From assembly GCA_022495995.1 (NCBI GenBank), contig JAFEMH010004897.1, positions 62,001 through 126,000 on the forward strand: a stretch of 64,000 bases of DNA, given 5' to 3'. The notes below the pieces were generated by a model. It worked only from the letters and a program-made list of their open reading frames with translations. It did no database searches and was not told the DNA's origin. Positions 46,299 to 57,541 of the stretch are shown here, in pieces (positions within the stretch are counted from its first letter, which is position 1; every line of letters begins with the position of its first letter). The DNA is from Adenophora triphylla var. japonica (lineage: Eukaryota; Streptophyta; Magnoliopsida; Asterales; Campanulaceae). The position numbers and the translations under genes are program-made.

Positions 46299-46784
46299 AG
46301 AAATGGTCCGGTCATAAACACATACAAATCCACAAACCCGGTCTCATCAATGACCTCTCCTATACACAAACCTTCTTTCACACCAGATCAACTCGATCCT
46401 TGATACCGGTTGACTTTCTCCTCATGATTAATCAAGCATATCAAGTTTTATTGTTGAATGACCCGAACATCAACAAAGGGTTTTAAGCCAACAAGTGATC
46501 ATTGTGAACAAATCAAGTTTTCAAATGTCTCGACAAGTCTTCTTTTTCTACAAAATAGGACAATAGAGCTAAACACTGATTTTCTGTCAGCAAGGGCTTC
46601 CATACACTTTTGCAAGCTTTTCAGTACTCATACTCTCTCAAAAGAGTCAAACCCAAAAGCACGTTTTTTGTGCCTACGTCAAATAAGGCATTCACACAAA
46701 AGGGGACCCGTCCCCACATTTTCAAAAAATAAATACGCCCTTGCAAGTGTACATTACGAGGCATTTCTCTCACAAAAGAGGGTC

Positions 46785-46832
46785 GAACTACGCAGACCTG
46801 AGCCTCTCAGTCCGAGGGGAATGTAGGCAGCC
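46785..46832 (+). ncRNA. Conserved stem-loop motif, copy 2
   Basis: GAACTACGCAGACCTGAG ... ATGTAGGCAGCC, outer arms CTACG/TGTAG (one G-T pair), inner hairpin CCTC...GAGG. The inner stem differs in sequence from copy 1 but still pairs. Confidence 0.5.
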
Positions 46833-47159
46833 TTCATTGGTTCGGTCTAAGGAATACACAAAATTCCAAAAATTGACGCCACCAAGGCTCAGAAAAGAAG
46901 CAAACAAGAGATTTTGCGTCTCGACAAAGCTTTAAAAGTAAATCACAAATCATCACAGTTAAAACACTTTTTGATGAGTTCAAGCACGGTCTACTCTCGA
47001 TTCACAACATGCTAAAAGACAACTTAAAACATTTAACAATCAATGTGTCTGCAATGACGATGAATGGATACTCAGTATTTAAGAAGGTCATTCCATGCTA
47101 CTCGCATTTGGCCCTTCATCACTCTTTCCTTTCTTCCCTCGTCCCCAACGAGTCTTCTT

Positions 47160-49430
47160 TCATTCCACATGAGCGAGTTCTGTCTCCCTCATTCCGAGAT
47201 CGTGAGTCCTCCTAGTCGTGTCAAACGAATCCGCCGCTCTTAGAGCATTGTTCACCCGTGCCTCGGCTCGGATCTCCTCCCTATGAGTCCGCAGGGACCT
47301 CCCCCGCCGCCTTGTCAACTCGAGTCCCGTAGTCAAATAAAGCGTCTCCCGCGACACCCCGAGGGTTAACCCAAGCTTCGCACTCCTAAGGTCGTAGCCG
47401 AAATGGCAATCTTGCCCCGTAACCGCTTTGCGCCCGCTCCCCAAAACCACTGGGTCCGCCCGATATGCTACTCATACCAATCCAGGTACTCGGTGGTCAA
47501 GACAACATTCTCCCGGCCCTCAGGAGCACCACAGAGGGAAAGCGTAATACTTCCATTACCCTCGTAAAATACGTAAAGGCATCGGGATCTCGTCATGCGA
47601 GAAGAAGCTACCTCCACATCGGGCAATGCCATCCCATGCCCAAGAAAGGCTCCCGCCTCATCCCGAACCGCCGGGAAACAAGCAACGGAACATAGAAAGA
47701 GGACCAAGGCAAACACGGAACTCGACAACATAGGAACCTTCCCGGCAGCCCTCCTAGTCTCAATCCCCCAAAGGGGAAACCCACCAACGGATCTCGATGC
47801 GTACCAAGATGTGCCATCCATCTCTCCTGCATTGATCCATGTCCAAGACAAGAGGTCGCTAAGCAAACGTCCACGGACTAAGAGACGCCTGAGACTCGTG
47901 TATGGTTTGAAGCCTCTCTCGCGACCATAATGCAAGCAAAGCAGGGCTTCCCGCATGAATCGGTTCTCATCACTGTGACGATCCACACCGTGGAAGGTTT
48001 CCCCGGAACCAAATGAATGATATCCTCGCCCGCCCGACAATGGCCTGCCACATCCAACAGAGCACCATCACATATCCTGAGGTAGCCAACCCCGAAAAGA
48101 GTGACTATCAAGCACAAAGCGAACGCGTCCCAGGAGACATCACTCCCGCCACCGCTCATGAAATCACAAGCCGGCTTGCCCATTTAACCGCCGTAAAATT
48201 TGCCAAAGCTGCCTCAGCCTCCACTAACCACAAATGCATTCCCAGCTCATGCGACATGCACAAAAATAATAACTAGCAACAATTCCTAGGTCAATCCCTG
48301 GAATCACAAATACGTCATTACATCTTAAAATAAAATACTTTGCTGTGCAAATACAAGTGTTTTAATACAGGTACAAAATGTCTGTTGCTCTACAAAAAAA
48401 AAAAAAAAAAAACAACGGAAAGAGGGAAAGCAAAAGATCCCTAATCCGACTCATCATCATCCTACACAAATGAGAAATCCGGCATCTCGGAAAACTCGTC
48501 AGTCACATCCTCGTCATCAGGATACATCACCCCCTCCTCGTGCGGGTACTCAAAGTACTCTGAAGAGTCAAAACCCGGTGAAAGGATCAAAGAAGGGATG
48601 CGAGGATGAACCCTCACCCATTGCCTCCGGCGGAGGAAAGAACTGATGAAGGGTCTGCGGCCTCTGAGTCCCTGAAGACGTCCCCACATCAAAGCCGTGC
48701 TGTTCTCGAACCGGCACCTCCGGCTATGGCCCTGGCTCAGCCCTCGAAGAAGGAGTATCCACAGACCTCCTCAAAGGCACTGGCTCGAACGCCACCGCGT
48801 GCCGCGAAGACCTGCAAGACGGCTTCCCCGCGAACTTCCTTGCAAAAAGGCTGCATCGCCACATAACGGCGGGTCAACGTGTCAAAGGATCTCCCCGAGG
48901 CCTGCACAAGCAAACAACCAAAGAAACGCTCAGCAAAATAGATACAATCATACCCAACAAAAAGAGAAAAATACAGAAAAAAGATGCCAAGATGGAAAAG
49001 AGTAAGCACACTCACCGGTGCATCCTCGGGGTTAACCTGATAGGGCAGCTAGGAAACTGCTCGGGGGGATCAGGTACCACACCCTCCGCCTCGACGAATC
49101 CCCGCGAACATACGTGAAGTCCACCCAAGGCACCGGAACATCTAGAGGACGTGACGAGCCGGGCCCGTCTTTTCTCACCAACACCTATGGCGTCTCGCCT
49201 TTGCTCGACCAAGGCCGCATACTCCTCGCCCTCGGGACGAACTCTCGGCACTCACGCCGGATCGGTACCTCTCATACTCCAAAGACGTCCATATCAAGAG
49301 GGACTCATCATATGGAAGGGCGGATCCTCAAAGCCATAGGAGGCGCACTCGTGCCATACCGCGAATAACCTCTCCCCAAGTACATGGAGTCACGAGTAAG
49401 ACCCCGCAGGCCTCCACGCCGCATCACCTG
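47160..49430 (-). pseudogene. Antisense spliced coding region of the outer element
   Basis: Minus-strand protein-like frames run through 49430-48737 and 48183-47160. One intron is clear: donor CACCG|GTGAG (GT at 49015-49014) and acceptor CTTGTGCAG|GCCTC (AG at 48903-48902), 114 bp, joining ...NPEDAP to ASGRSFDTLTRRYVAMQ. The last exon ends at a stop at 48737-48739. The 48183-47468 part (WDAFALCLIVTLFGVGYL; WINAGEMDGTSWYA.RSVGGFPLWGI) faintly recalls the plant retroelement-associated domain I know as DUF7745; this is weak. Frameshifts (for example near 49045) show decay. A different protein occupies the corresponding antisense position in the Tat element at 34917-38233. Confidence 0.5.
48184..48461. 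other. Outer element spacer
   Basis: No feature except an A-run at about 48396-48413. Confidence 0.35.
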
Positions 49431-49854
49431 TGGGGCACCCTCCGCTCATCCTCATCATACCGAGTCCAAGTATACAGCGGAAACCCCTCCAAACTATCCC
49501 TCTCCCGTCCTCCTCTTCCTCAAAGGATGAGCCCAAGACATCATGGCGGGATAACCGAACATGGCCTCATCCTCCCGGGCCCCACTACCGGGCAACAAGA
49601 ACTCATAGCACCCCGCCTCGCAATGAAAAAGCGTATAGTGCATGTAAACGAGAGAAAAAAGGGGGAGTCCCACTCTAAGTCATCGGCACCACCACCTGGT
49701 AAAGACTCCTGCATCTCGGCGCCTCCGCCAGCCACCTCATCATCCTCGGTGAACCCAACACCTTCCTCGACCGGATAGTCCAAGAAGTCCGTAGGAGTAA
49801 GAACGAAGAAGGAAAGAGAAGACGAGCCGTCCCTCCTCTCCTTGTCCAGCACCT

Positions 49855-50400
49855 GAGGTGTCCCACGTCCTCAACACCTCAACAACTCGGTCAGAGGCGC
49901 CCCACGGCCTCAAACATTTCAACAAGTTCAGACAGAGGCGCTACCTCACCCTCACCGTAAGTTCAGACAGAGGCACCACCACGTCCTCACAACAAGTTCA
50001 AACAAAGGCGCTACCTCGCCCTCACCAAGTTCAGACAAAGGCGCCACCTCACCCTCAACAAGTTCAAACAAAGGCGCTACCTCGCCCTCACCAAGTTCAG
50101 ACAGAGGCGCTACCTCGCCCTCACCAAGTTCAGACAGAGGCACCACCTCGCCCTCACCATAAGTTCAGACAGACGCACCACCTCGCCCTCACCGCAAGTT
50201 CAGACATAGGCGCTACCTCGCCCTCACCAAGTTCAGACAGAGGCACCACCTCGCCCTCACCATAAGTTCAGACAGAGGCACCACCTCGCCCTCACCGCAA
50301 GTTCAAACATAGGCACCACCTCGCCCTCACTGCAAGTTCAGACAAAGGTGCCATAGCGTCCTCATCATTTCAGCAACTTCGTTCAAAAAAATGCCGGCGC
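49855..50400 (+). repeat. About 33-bp tandem array in the outer element
   Basis: Some 14 units of CAAGTTCAGACAGAGGCGCT followed by ACCTCGCCCTCAC, with unit-to-unit exchanges (GGCGCT or GGCACC; CAGAC or AAAC). The left end is more degenerate (GTCCTCAACACCTCAACAAC). The inner element inserted at its right edge, and the sequence after it (63776, CAGCATTTCAGC) resembles the last units. Confidence 0.85.
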
Positions 50401-50715
50401 GTCCTTGTAAGTGCTCCAATTTGAGCTTGTTAGCATTTTCGTTAGAAAATTAACGAAAGTTATAACATTACTAACATTCCTAACTTTTCTAACAAAGTAA
50501 GGGTAAAATGGGCATTGCCACTTTAAGTTAAACCAAGAAAAGAATCTCAAAAAGCAAAAGAAATTAGAAAAATCCGAATTAAGAAAGTTGAAAAATGACT
50601 TCCGCTTGAATTTTAAAAAGATTATTCTTCCTGTCCAAAAGCCAGCACTGTAGCAGATGAACAGTGCACGCGTCGATCCTTGTCCGCGCGGATACATTTG
50701 ATTCTCACAGTGTCC

Positions 50716-50723
50716 TAGAAAGT
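50716..50723 (+). promoter_or_regulatory. TATA position of the inner 5' LTR, altered
   Basis: Reads TAGAAAGT where the 3' LTR has TATAAATT (62390-62397), in otherwise matching sequence (GTGTCC before, CCCTCCTCTCTC after). The 5' LTR promoter is probably weakened in this copy. Confidence 0.6.
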
Positions 50724-51943
50724 GACCCCTCCTCTCTCGGTTTACACAACACATTTTGATCACAAGAACGAAGTTCTCAAGCGAAATATAGAGAGAAAAC
50801 AGTGGGAATCTCTAGATTGCCACCATTTTCTCTTGAATCTTTCCCAATCTCACTCCAAACACAAATCCAAACACCAAACCTTGATACTCCTCAAGCCAAA
50901 CACCAAATTTTGATACTCCTCAAGTCAAATTCCAAGCCTAGGAAGATAGGGTGTCACCATTGGTAAAGCCCTCCTTCTCAAAACCCTAAAATTCTCTTTT
51001 GATTTCTTGATCATCTTGTTCTTCTTACTTTGACTTATTTTATGTCTAGTTTAACTTGAGTTTTGACCTAAGATGGTCATCTTGAAGTTCATCTTCATGA
51101 ATGACCATCTCAAGTGGTCCACATTTTAGATCTTTAGTCAATTCTTTCTCTTTGGTTTCATCTTTACAAAACCCCCTTTCCCTTTGCAAAGGACATGTTT
51201 AAACCCCATAAATTCCCCAAGGATGACTTGAATATGATAACCACTTAATAAAAGTAGTGGTATCAAGTCTAGGGATGAAAATGCGGTGAACATAGATGCA
51301 AATCCCCCAAAAATCACATTTTCCCTCAAGAACATCTTGCTGTCCAGTAGCATTGTTCTGAGACCTCAGTCCATTTTCCTATTTTTTGGACCCAGTAAAA
51401 CTTGGAATTGGATGTTGACTACAAAACAATTTTTGTAGACAACATCCAGAGATTTCCATACATAATTTTATTTTATTTTTTGAGTAAGTAAAACTCCTTT
51501 TTTCAATTTTTCTTTTAGAGGCCAGTTCATCAGCTTCTGGAAATCCAGATTTCACATCTGAGATTTCTAGAAGGTTTTGACCCCTCAAATTACTTCCAAA
51601 ATGGAAAGTTCCTTTGCAGAAACCCTATTTAGGGTGTTTTAAGAAACTTTCATTCTCGGACTTTCCCCAGATTCTGAGGTTTTGAAGCCTTTAAGTCCAT
51701 TTCAAAGTCAAGGGTCAACTGCCTTCTTTCATTCTGGCAGAATTGCTTTTCAAATCCAAAAATCTTTTGAGTGCCAAGACTCGACCCAAAAATCATACCA
51801 AAAATCTTGGGGATAGTTCAAAGTCTTATAAAGAGTTCCCTATTTTTGTTTTTCTCAGTTTCAACACGTTTTGGTCAAAACACACACACACACACACATA
51901 CAACAAAGGATTTCAAATGTTTGGAAGACTCGTTTTGCGAGGC

Positions 51944-51976
51944 GCGTCGGGTGCACACTAACGTCCTTCCCGACGC
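51944..51976 (+). other. Conserved hairpin before the primer site (inner 5' LTR)
   Basis: GCGTCGGG (51944-51951) pairs perfectly with CCCGACGC (51969-51976), extendable by one C-G pair, with a 17-base loop, followed by ATGACCTCCGAAC. The 3' LTR copy is at 63619-63651 and the outer-element counterpart at 41813-41864. Confidence 0.65.
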
Positions 51977-52096
51977 GTAACATGACCTCCGAACCTAAAT
52001 CTCTGATCTCGGGCTTTTTTCAAAGTTTTGTCCCTTAAAACAAAAACGGCGTGGCGACTCCGTTTGATTTCAAAAAAAAATCGGGCATCATCACAG

Positions 52097-52114
52097 TGGC
52101 GACTCCGCTGGGGA
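52097..52114 (+). other. Primer binding site of the inner element
   Basis: TGGCGACTCCGCTGGGGA (then C) one base after the LTR, identical to the outer element's site. TGGCGACTCCG also occurs inside the LTR at 52052-52062. Confidence 0.78.
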
Positions 52115-53677
52115 CAAATAAGCTTTTTCTAAAAAAAAATGATATTTGGTATATTGGTGAAAACCATTAAATTTCCCGTTATCGCCTCCTAACACGAGTC
52201 TGGGATAAATTGTGGTCTAACAATCCCACGTACCGGTATCATTATTTTCAAAAAAAAAAAGGAAAAGCTTTTGAGGGTCAAGCTTCCGTCTCAACATTTG
52301 AAAATCCTTTGCTTTGTGTGTGTTGATTTTTGCACAGTTTTCGTGTTTGTTTTTGGCCGCCTCGGAAAAGTCAAAATTTTGACTGTCGGAATAATGTCCC
52401 TAACTGTCGGAATTTTTGTGCTTATGTGCTTATGTGTTCATAAAATTTTCAAAAAAAAAAATTTCAAAAAAAAATTTCAAAAAAAAAATCATGCATCATG
52501 CCTTTTTAAGACACATAAAAAAAATTTCTATTTTTCTCGTAAAAAGAAGATAGATCAAGCTTGCACACTACGCGCACGTGACCTTACACTGCACACTACG
52601 TCCCTAACCCGGGAAAATCCTCGTCGCGGTCCGTTTGGTCTTATTACGCCTCTCGGATGAGCACAGGACTACCCAAACATCCCATGGAGCCTCGTGTCGA
52701 CCACGCACTTGTCCGTGACACACTTTGTCCGAGACCCGGTTGGTTTTTAGTCTCGGTCCGTGTCATGCCCTGTCCGTGTATAGACCTTTCCTTTCAAGCC
52801 TTTGTCGGCATACCGACTCAATATCTTTCGGGGACCCTTATCGCCGAAGTTCTGCCGGTTTTCCGCCGCAGACTTTGACCAAGATATTGACCGGCGCCTT
52901 GACTTCGGCTCGATCGGCACAAATTATACACTCGACTCCCAAAGATTGACACCGAGTCATCAAGGATTAATGAATATTCCATGCCTAATTACGGCTTAAC
53001 CGACGACAAGTCAAGATCAATCGTGGACGCTATCGGTCAAATCATACCGAGCTTTTCGTCGAGCCCTCGGACATGATCTTGACTTTTGACGTCGCCTTTG
53101 TCCGTAATTTACATCGAATGCTCGTTAAGACTCGATTACCCGCCGACTTTTAGGATCGTTTTTCTTTCGGTCGGTGGGACCCGCTTGCCCTATAGGACCC
53201 TCGCCCGGGCCGTCCACCCCGGGAGGTCGAAATACGAGGTGGAATACGAGGGGCTTATAGACGTAGTGACGGGGCCCACCGATCCAGGAATCGAGTAGTT
53301 TGCGAAAAGAAGAGCAATCTTTTCCAACCGATTAGGTTAATAAAACATGTTTTAAGTAAACATGAACAAATAATCGCATGTTGCATGAGCCAAAAGCCCA
53401 AACACCTACCCTCCTTCCATTCCCGGACATCTGAACCCTCGTGTCTTTCCCCCGCATGCCTCCGCACAAAGGTTGGTTTCGGGCACCGGTCACCGTTTGA
53501 TCGGTTGGGAAGAGTCAGCGCATCATCGCCTTCACCGTCTGTTCCGACTCCGAATTTTAGAATGTCTCGCATCAACCGGTAACGATGGGGATAACGTCAC
53601 TCCGCCTCCCGGGACTCCTCGGAACGTAACAACGGGAATCGGCTAGCCGAACAGATGAGAGTGCGCCAGAAGCACAG
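52115..53677 (+). other. 5' leader of the inner element
   Basis: Contains the two blocks shared with the outer leader, at about 52560-52770 and 53185-53345 (GCTTGCCCTATAGGACCCTC, GAGGGGCTTATAGACG, AAGAAGAGCAATCTTTTCCA). The start of gag may lie at its end but no clean frame is seen. Confidence 0.6.
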
Positions 53678-55815
53678 TTGAATGTACCTTATGGAGGCTA
53701 TCAAAAGCCGTGGATTGGCCGCAGTCTCAACCCGGATGGCACCTTCACTGTGGAAGAAGAGGAAGACCACAATCCCGCTCTTGGTCAACCCGACTACTCC
53801 AGGATGCCACCACCGGCCTCCCACGGTACTACCACCGCAGCCCATGCTCCTCGATCCCTAGGTCACCTGGCTCCCCAACCGCAGACCACCGGATCCATAC
53901 GGCTGACGGGACGAGCCGTCGCAATGCCTCGGTGGGGACAAAGTCCGCACGGAATGCCTTCCCATGGTTGGGGATACCTAATGCCAATGCCACAGAAATT
54001 GGGATCCCGCCTCGGCTTGGGACCAATCAATCCGGACTTTCGCAAAGAACGGTTTGGAATGCCACCGCGGTTTGGTTCGGGGCAACGGTCAGAGCCCCTC
54101 CTCGGAATGATGCTAGCTCGCTTGCTCCTCATACGGCTTTCCGCAAACCCATTTCTCACTCGGGGTTCAACGGGTTACCAAGCCCCCATCCCCGCTTTCA
54201 TCGTAATCACCAGACCACAAGATCCTCTCGGTTATGCATCCTTGCCACAACCAGCCATGCAATTCAACAACCGGGGACAAGCAGCCCGCACTTAAGCCTA
54301 CTTATGGGCCTCACTCCGAAATCCAAGCCATCCGGCTACCTCAGATCTGCCTCCATCTTCTCGCCGATTGGAAGCCAACAAAGAAGTCGCCGGGTTCTAT
54401 CCCTTTGCCCAAGCTCCTACCTACACTCCCTGTGGTAATTTGGGCCAAGGAAAGGTTTTCACCTATGCCCCGAGTATGGTATTCCTTCCACCAATGCACC
54501 ACCAACAGCCTAGTCCTCTTCCCGGCTCAAATATCGGCTCAGAATTCCCGCTCCACCTTTGGATCCCCAATTGGCTTGGTTTATGGAGCAACACAAGGAA
54601 ATGAAAGCACGTATTGCTGAATTGACCGCCAAAAAGAACACCGCTCTTCGGCCTACAGATCCCGACTCGATTGTCCCCCGCCTCACAAGTTTGTGATGCC
54701 CACTCTGGAATTGTTTGACGGGAGTGCATGCCCTAAAACTCACTTGGACACCTATACTTTGGCAATGAAGGCTAAGGGATGCACAAACCAGCGGTTGGCC
54801 GATTACTTTAGTCTCTCTTTGAAGTCGTGGGCTTTGAAATGGTTTTTCCGATTGCACTGAAGCTAGGGCTACTGGGAACGGATCACCGCACTTTCACGGA
54901 TAAGTATAAAGCCAACTTGGAATGGGAGACAAACAGAGTTGACCCGCAAACAACGATGCAACGCCCTAATGAGAATATTGGGGATTTCTATAAGAGGTGG
55001 AACTTAAAGCTCGGTGAAATGGCCATTCCTCCCTCCGACGAGGAGCAGTTAGACATCTTTCGGTCATGCTTGAAGCCGCATTTGAGAGCTTCCCTCGCCA
55101 CTTCCCTACGCCGACTTGCGTGCAATGGTTAATTCCGGGGCTAAGTTCGAAAAGGCTTACAATCAGCCGACCGTTGCACACCGCTACGCATACCGGGTTT
55201 CTTCCACCTCCAACACAGCCTCCCGCCCAACCAAAAGGTAAAGAAGTGATTAGCTATGCGGGACGGATCAGAATAATGCCACTTCCTTTGTTCCCAAGAA
55301 ACCCGATCCATCCGCATCCCGGCTCCAAAACTTGGGAAACTTTGGGATGCCTTTGAGTGATATCTTCGCAGGTTTGGTGAGAGAAGGTTTGCTCCGGCCT
55401 TTGGAAAATTATCGGCCCTAGAAACCCCAATGCTCCTTTGGATACCTCCAAGCATTGTGCCTTTCATCGCACTATGGGCACTGACGGATGATTGCGTCCC
55501 CGAAAAAGGCCATCCAAGGTTTGATTGAGCAAGGGAGGTTAGAGATGCCCGAAGGGCCTAACACTATCAATAACCCGCTCCCTAACAACATGAGTGTCAA
55601 CATGATCGAGTTTGGTGGTTCAAGCCTTGTGGGCATAATGGAATTTGACACGCCCTTGTGAGGTCGGTGAATCACCATCGCAGCGATGAAAGTGTTTGGA
55701 TTAAGAAAGAGATTGCCAAGGAAATCCCGATGGAAAGATCTGCAATAGCTCCGGAGTCTCCGGCGTCGAAGAATAGATGCATGGTTCAACAAAGAAAGAG
55801 CAGCCTAGACTGGGG
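53678..55815 (+). pseudogene. gag: Gag of the inner element, frameshifted
   Basis: A proline/glycine-rich N-terminal part (53678-54295) is followed by MEQHKEMKARIAELTAK, a coiled-coil-like segment (about 54585-54640). The Gag core reads KFVMPTLELFDGSACPKTHL and ALKWF (54685-54845), then IGDFYKRWNLKLGEMA and FRSCLKPHLRASLATSL (about 54975-55110), and YADLRAMVNSGAKFEKAYNQ (about 55108-55170). The tail has FGMPLSDIFAGLVREGLLRP (about 55340-55400), matching the module duplicated in the outer element, and AIQGLIEQGRLEMPEGPNT. At least three frame changes separate these pieces. Particle-forming function is expected for the family but not for this copy. Confidence 0.75.
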
Positions 55816-56799
55816 CTACCTATCTTTAAAATAGTCTTTTGAGTCAACCTTCGTAGGGTCTAGTACTTTTGTTTCACCTAAGTCCTTCCCGGACATTTGT
55901 CGTTGTAGTCCATTTTGGACATAGTGGTTAAATGCCTAACTTTTAATATAAGTCTTTTTTCTCTTCTTGCTAGACTCGAGACATCACTTGCGCACCCACG
56001 TTACACTTAATTGAAATGGTTTTATCCAAAATGATCACTTGTCTTTTGCTCAAACACTAATTCTTTGAAATGATTAATATTTAAATTAATCGGAGTGAGA
56101 AAATCAATTGATATCCTTCCCAAATTGGGGCTTACCAACTCCCCGTCTTGCATCTCATATGCTCACATCCCTTTCATCATCATCCCCTCGTTGCTCGATG
56201 AATTTGCATGGATCTTTTCTCATTTAAAGCTTAAGCAAGCAATGAAGACTTAATCTCGTTTAGGTCATCCGGTAGGGATTGCGGTTGAAGCCTTTCACCC
56301 ATAGGAAAGCCATTATCTCACCCTCACTAAACACTACCCTTTCATTTCAAGATCGGCATGTTTTGAAACCCTGTTTAGCCATCACCTTTGATCCTTATTG
56401 AGAGAAGTCCAAGCAAGACCAAGAAGTTAGCTTCGAAAGTCGGCGATGCGCAAAATATCTCAAGCCATGAGGGAAGGACAAAGATAATCCTCAACTTCTC
56501 AGGAGGCCTTCCAAGTTATCAAAAGAAGGATTTTAAATCCTCACAATTCAGCAAGAATCCTCAACGTCTCAGGATGCCTTAAAAAAAAAAAAAGGAAAGA
56601 GAAAAGTTCAAGCAAAAAAAAAGGAGAAAGAAATAGAAAAGTTCAAGCAAGAGCTTAAAAAAAAAAAAAAAAAAAAAAAAAAGGGACCGTCGATCCTCAC
56701 AATTCAACAAGAGTCCCCGACTTCTCAAGAAGCTCTCCAATGATCAAAAAGGAGCCCGAATTCTCGCAAGTTCGCAAAGATTCTCGATAGCTTGGACTT

Positions 56800-57120
56800 C
56801 CTCTCACCATTACCTTAAATCAATCCTAAGCCATCCTCTCGATTTTAGAGGATATTCCCATTACCATAAATCAATCCCAAGCCATCCTCTCTATTTTAGA
56901 GGATATTCCCATTTCCGCGACCAATCCCAAGCCATCCTCTCGCTTTTAGAGGATATTCCCATTACCATCGCCTTTGGCCAAAGTCAAAATTTGACCTCTC
57001 ACTCTTAGAGGCAATCAATCTTCCCGCCATAGATTTCCCAAACACATCCCTGCAAGCCAACCTCTCATCTTTAGAGGTTCAGTCAGCAAAAGGCCAGTAG
57101 GCCTCTCACTTTAAGAGGTC
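56800..57120 (+). repeat. Tandem units with TCCTCT...AGAGGA inverted repeats
   Basis: Three units of about 63 bp (AAGCCATCCTCTCGATTTTAG, then AGGATATTCCCATTACC). Looser copies follow (CCTCTCACTCTTAGAGG, CCTCTCATCTTTAGAGG, CCTCTCACTTTAAGAGG). Each pairs CCTCT with AGAGG around a short loop. Confidence 0.75.
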
Positions 57121-57492
57121 ATAACTTCCAAAATTACCCGATGGCCGATCGAAGCCCGGAAACCCAGTGCAATTCCTATCGGATAGCAATTTCATCGTAA
57201 AATATAAATCAAATTAATGCTTCATTGCTTGCTTAAATTGGAGCCAAATCCATCTCGGCTCAAATGATCAAAGATTGTGCAAATTCAAGTCTGATTCATT
57301 CGACATTTCATGTGAGCATATTTCATTTCTCCTCCACAAACACTTGCCGTGGATGTCCCACTGGGGCTTCGCATCCGTGTCTTTCATGAACACTCTAAGG
57401 GGATATGTTATTCGAATCTCCAATCCTCAAATTCCCAAAAGAACCTCAAAGTCTTGAATTTTCACACTCATTCTCTTCATTCGGGATAAGCC

Positions 57493-57541
57493 CGAACTAC
57501 GGCGACCTGAGCTCTTCATGATGGAGGGAACGTAGGCAACC
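57493..57541 (+). ncRNA. Conserved stem-loop motif, copy 3
   Basis: GAACTACGGCGACCTGAG ... AACGTAGGCAACC, outer arms CTACG/CGTAG pair perfectly. Same layout as 46251 and 46785. Confidence 0.5.

Larger units (their letters stand above)
44982..47159 (+). other. Noncoding 3' region of the outer element, first part
   Basis: Stretches match the inner element in order. Examples are AATGAAATGGTTTTGTTCTA with GATCACTTG near 45585-45620 (inner 56013-56045), and CTCGACAAGTCTTCT with CAAACACTGAT-like and TGTCAGCA near 46525-46600 (inner 57770-57840). Two copies of a stem-loop motif are included. No convincing coding frame. Confidence 0.55.
50406..52095 (+). repeat. 5' LTR of the inner element
   Basis: 1690 bp, TGTAAGTGCTCC ... 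GGGCATCATCACA. Differences from the 3' LTR by eye are few single bases and short indels, with a cluster at 50620-50730 that includes the TATA position. A (CA)n tract at about 51880-51899 differs in length from the 3' LTR. Confidence 0.93.

Noticed and set aside
53678..54438. Two overlapping plus frames of 205 and 242 codons as separate genes
   Set aside because: They fall in the gag region of the inner element; the sequence is low-complexity and frameshifted, so it is treated as part of the gag pseudogene.
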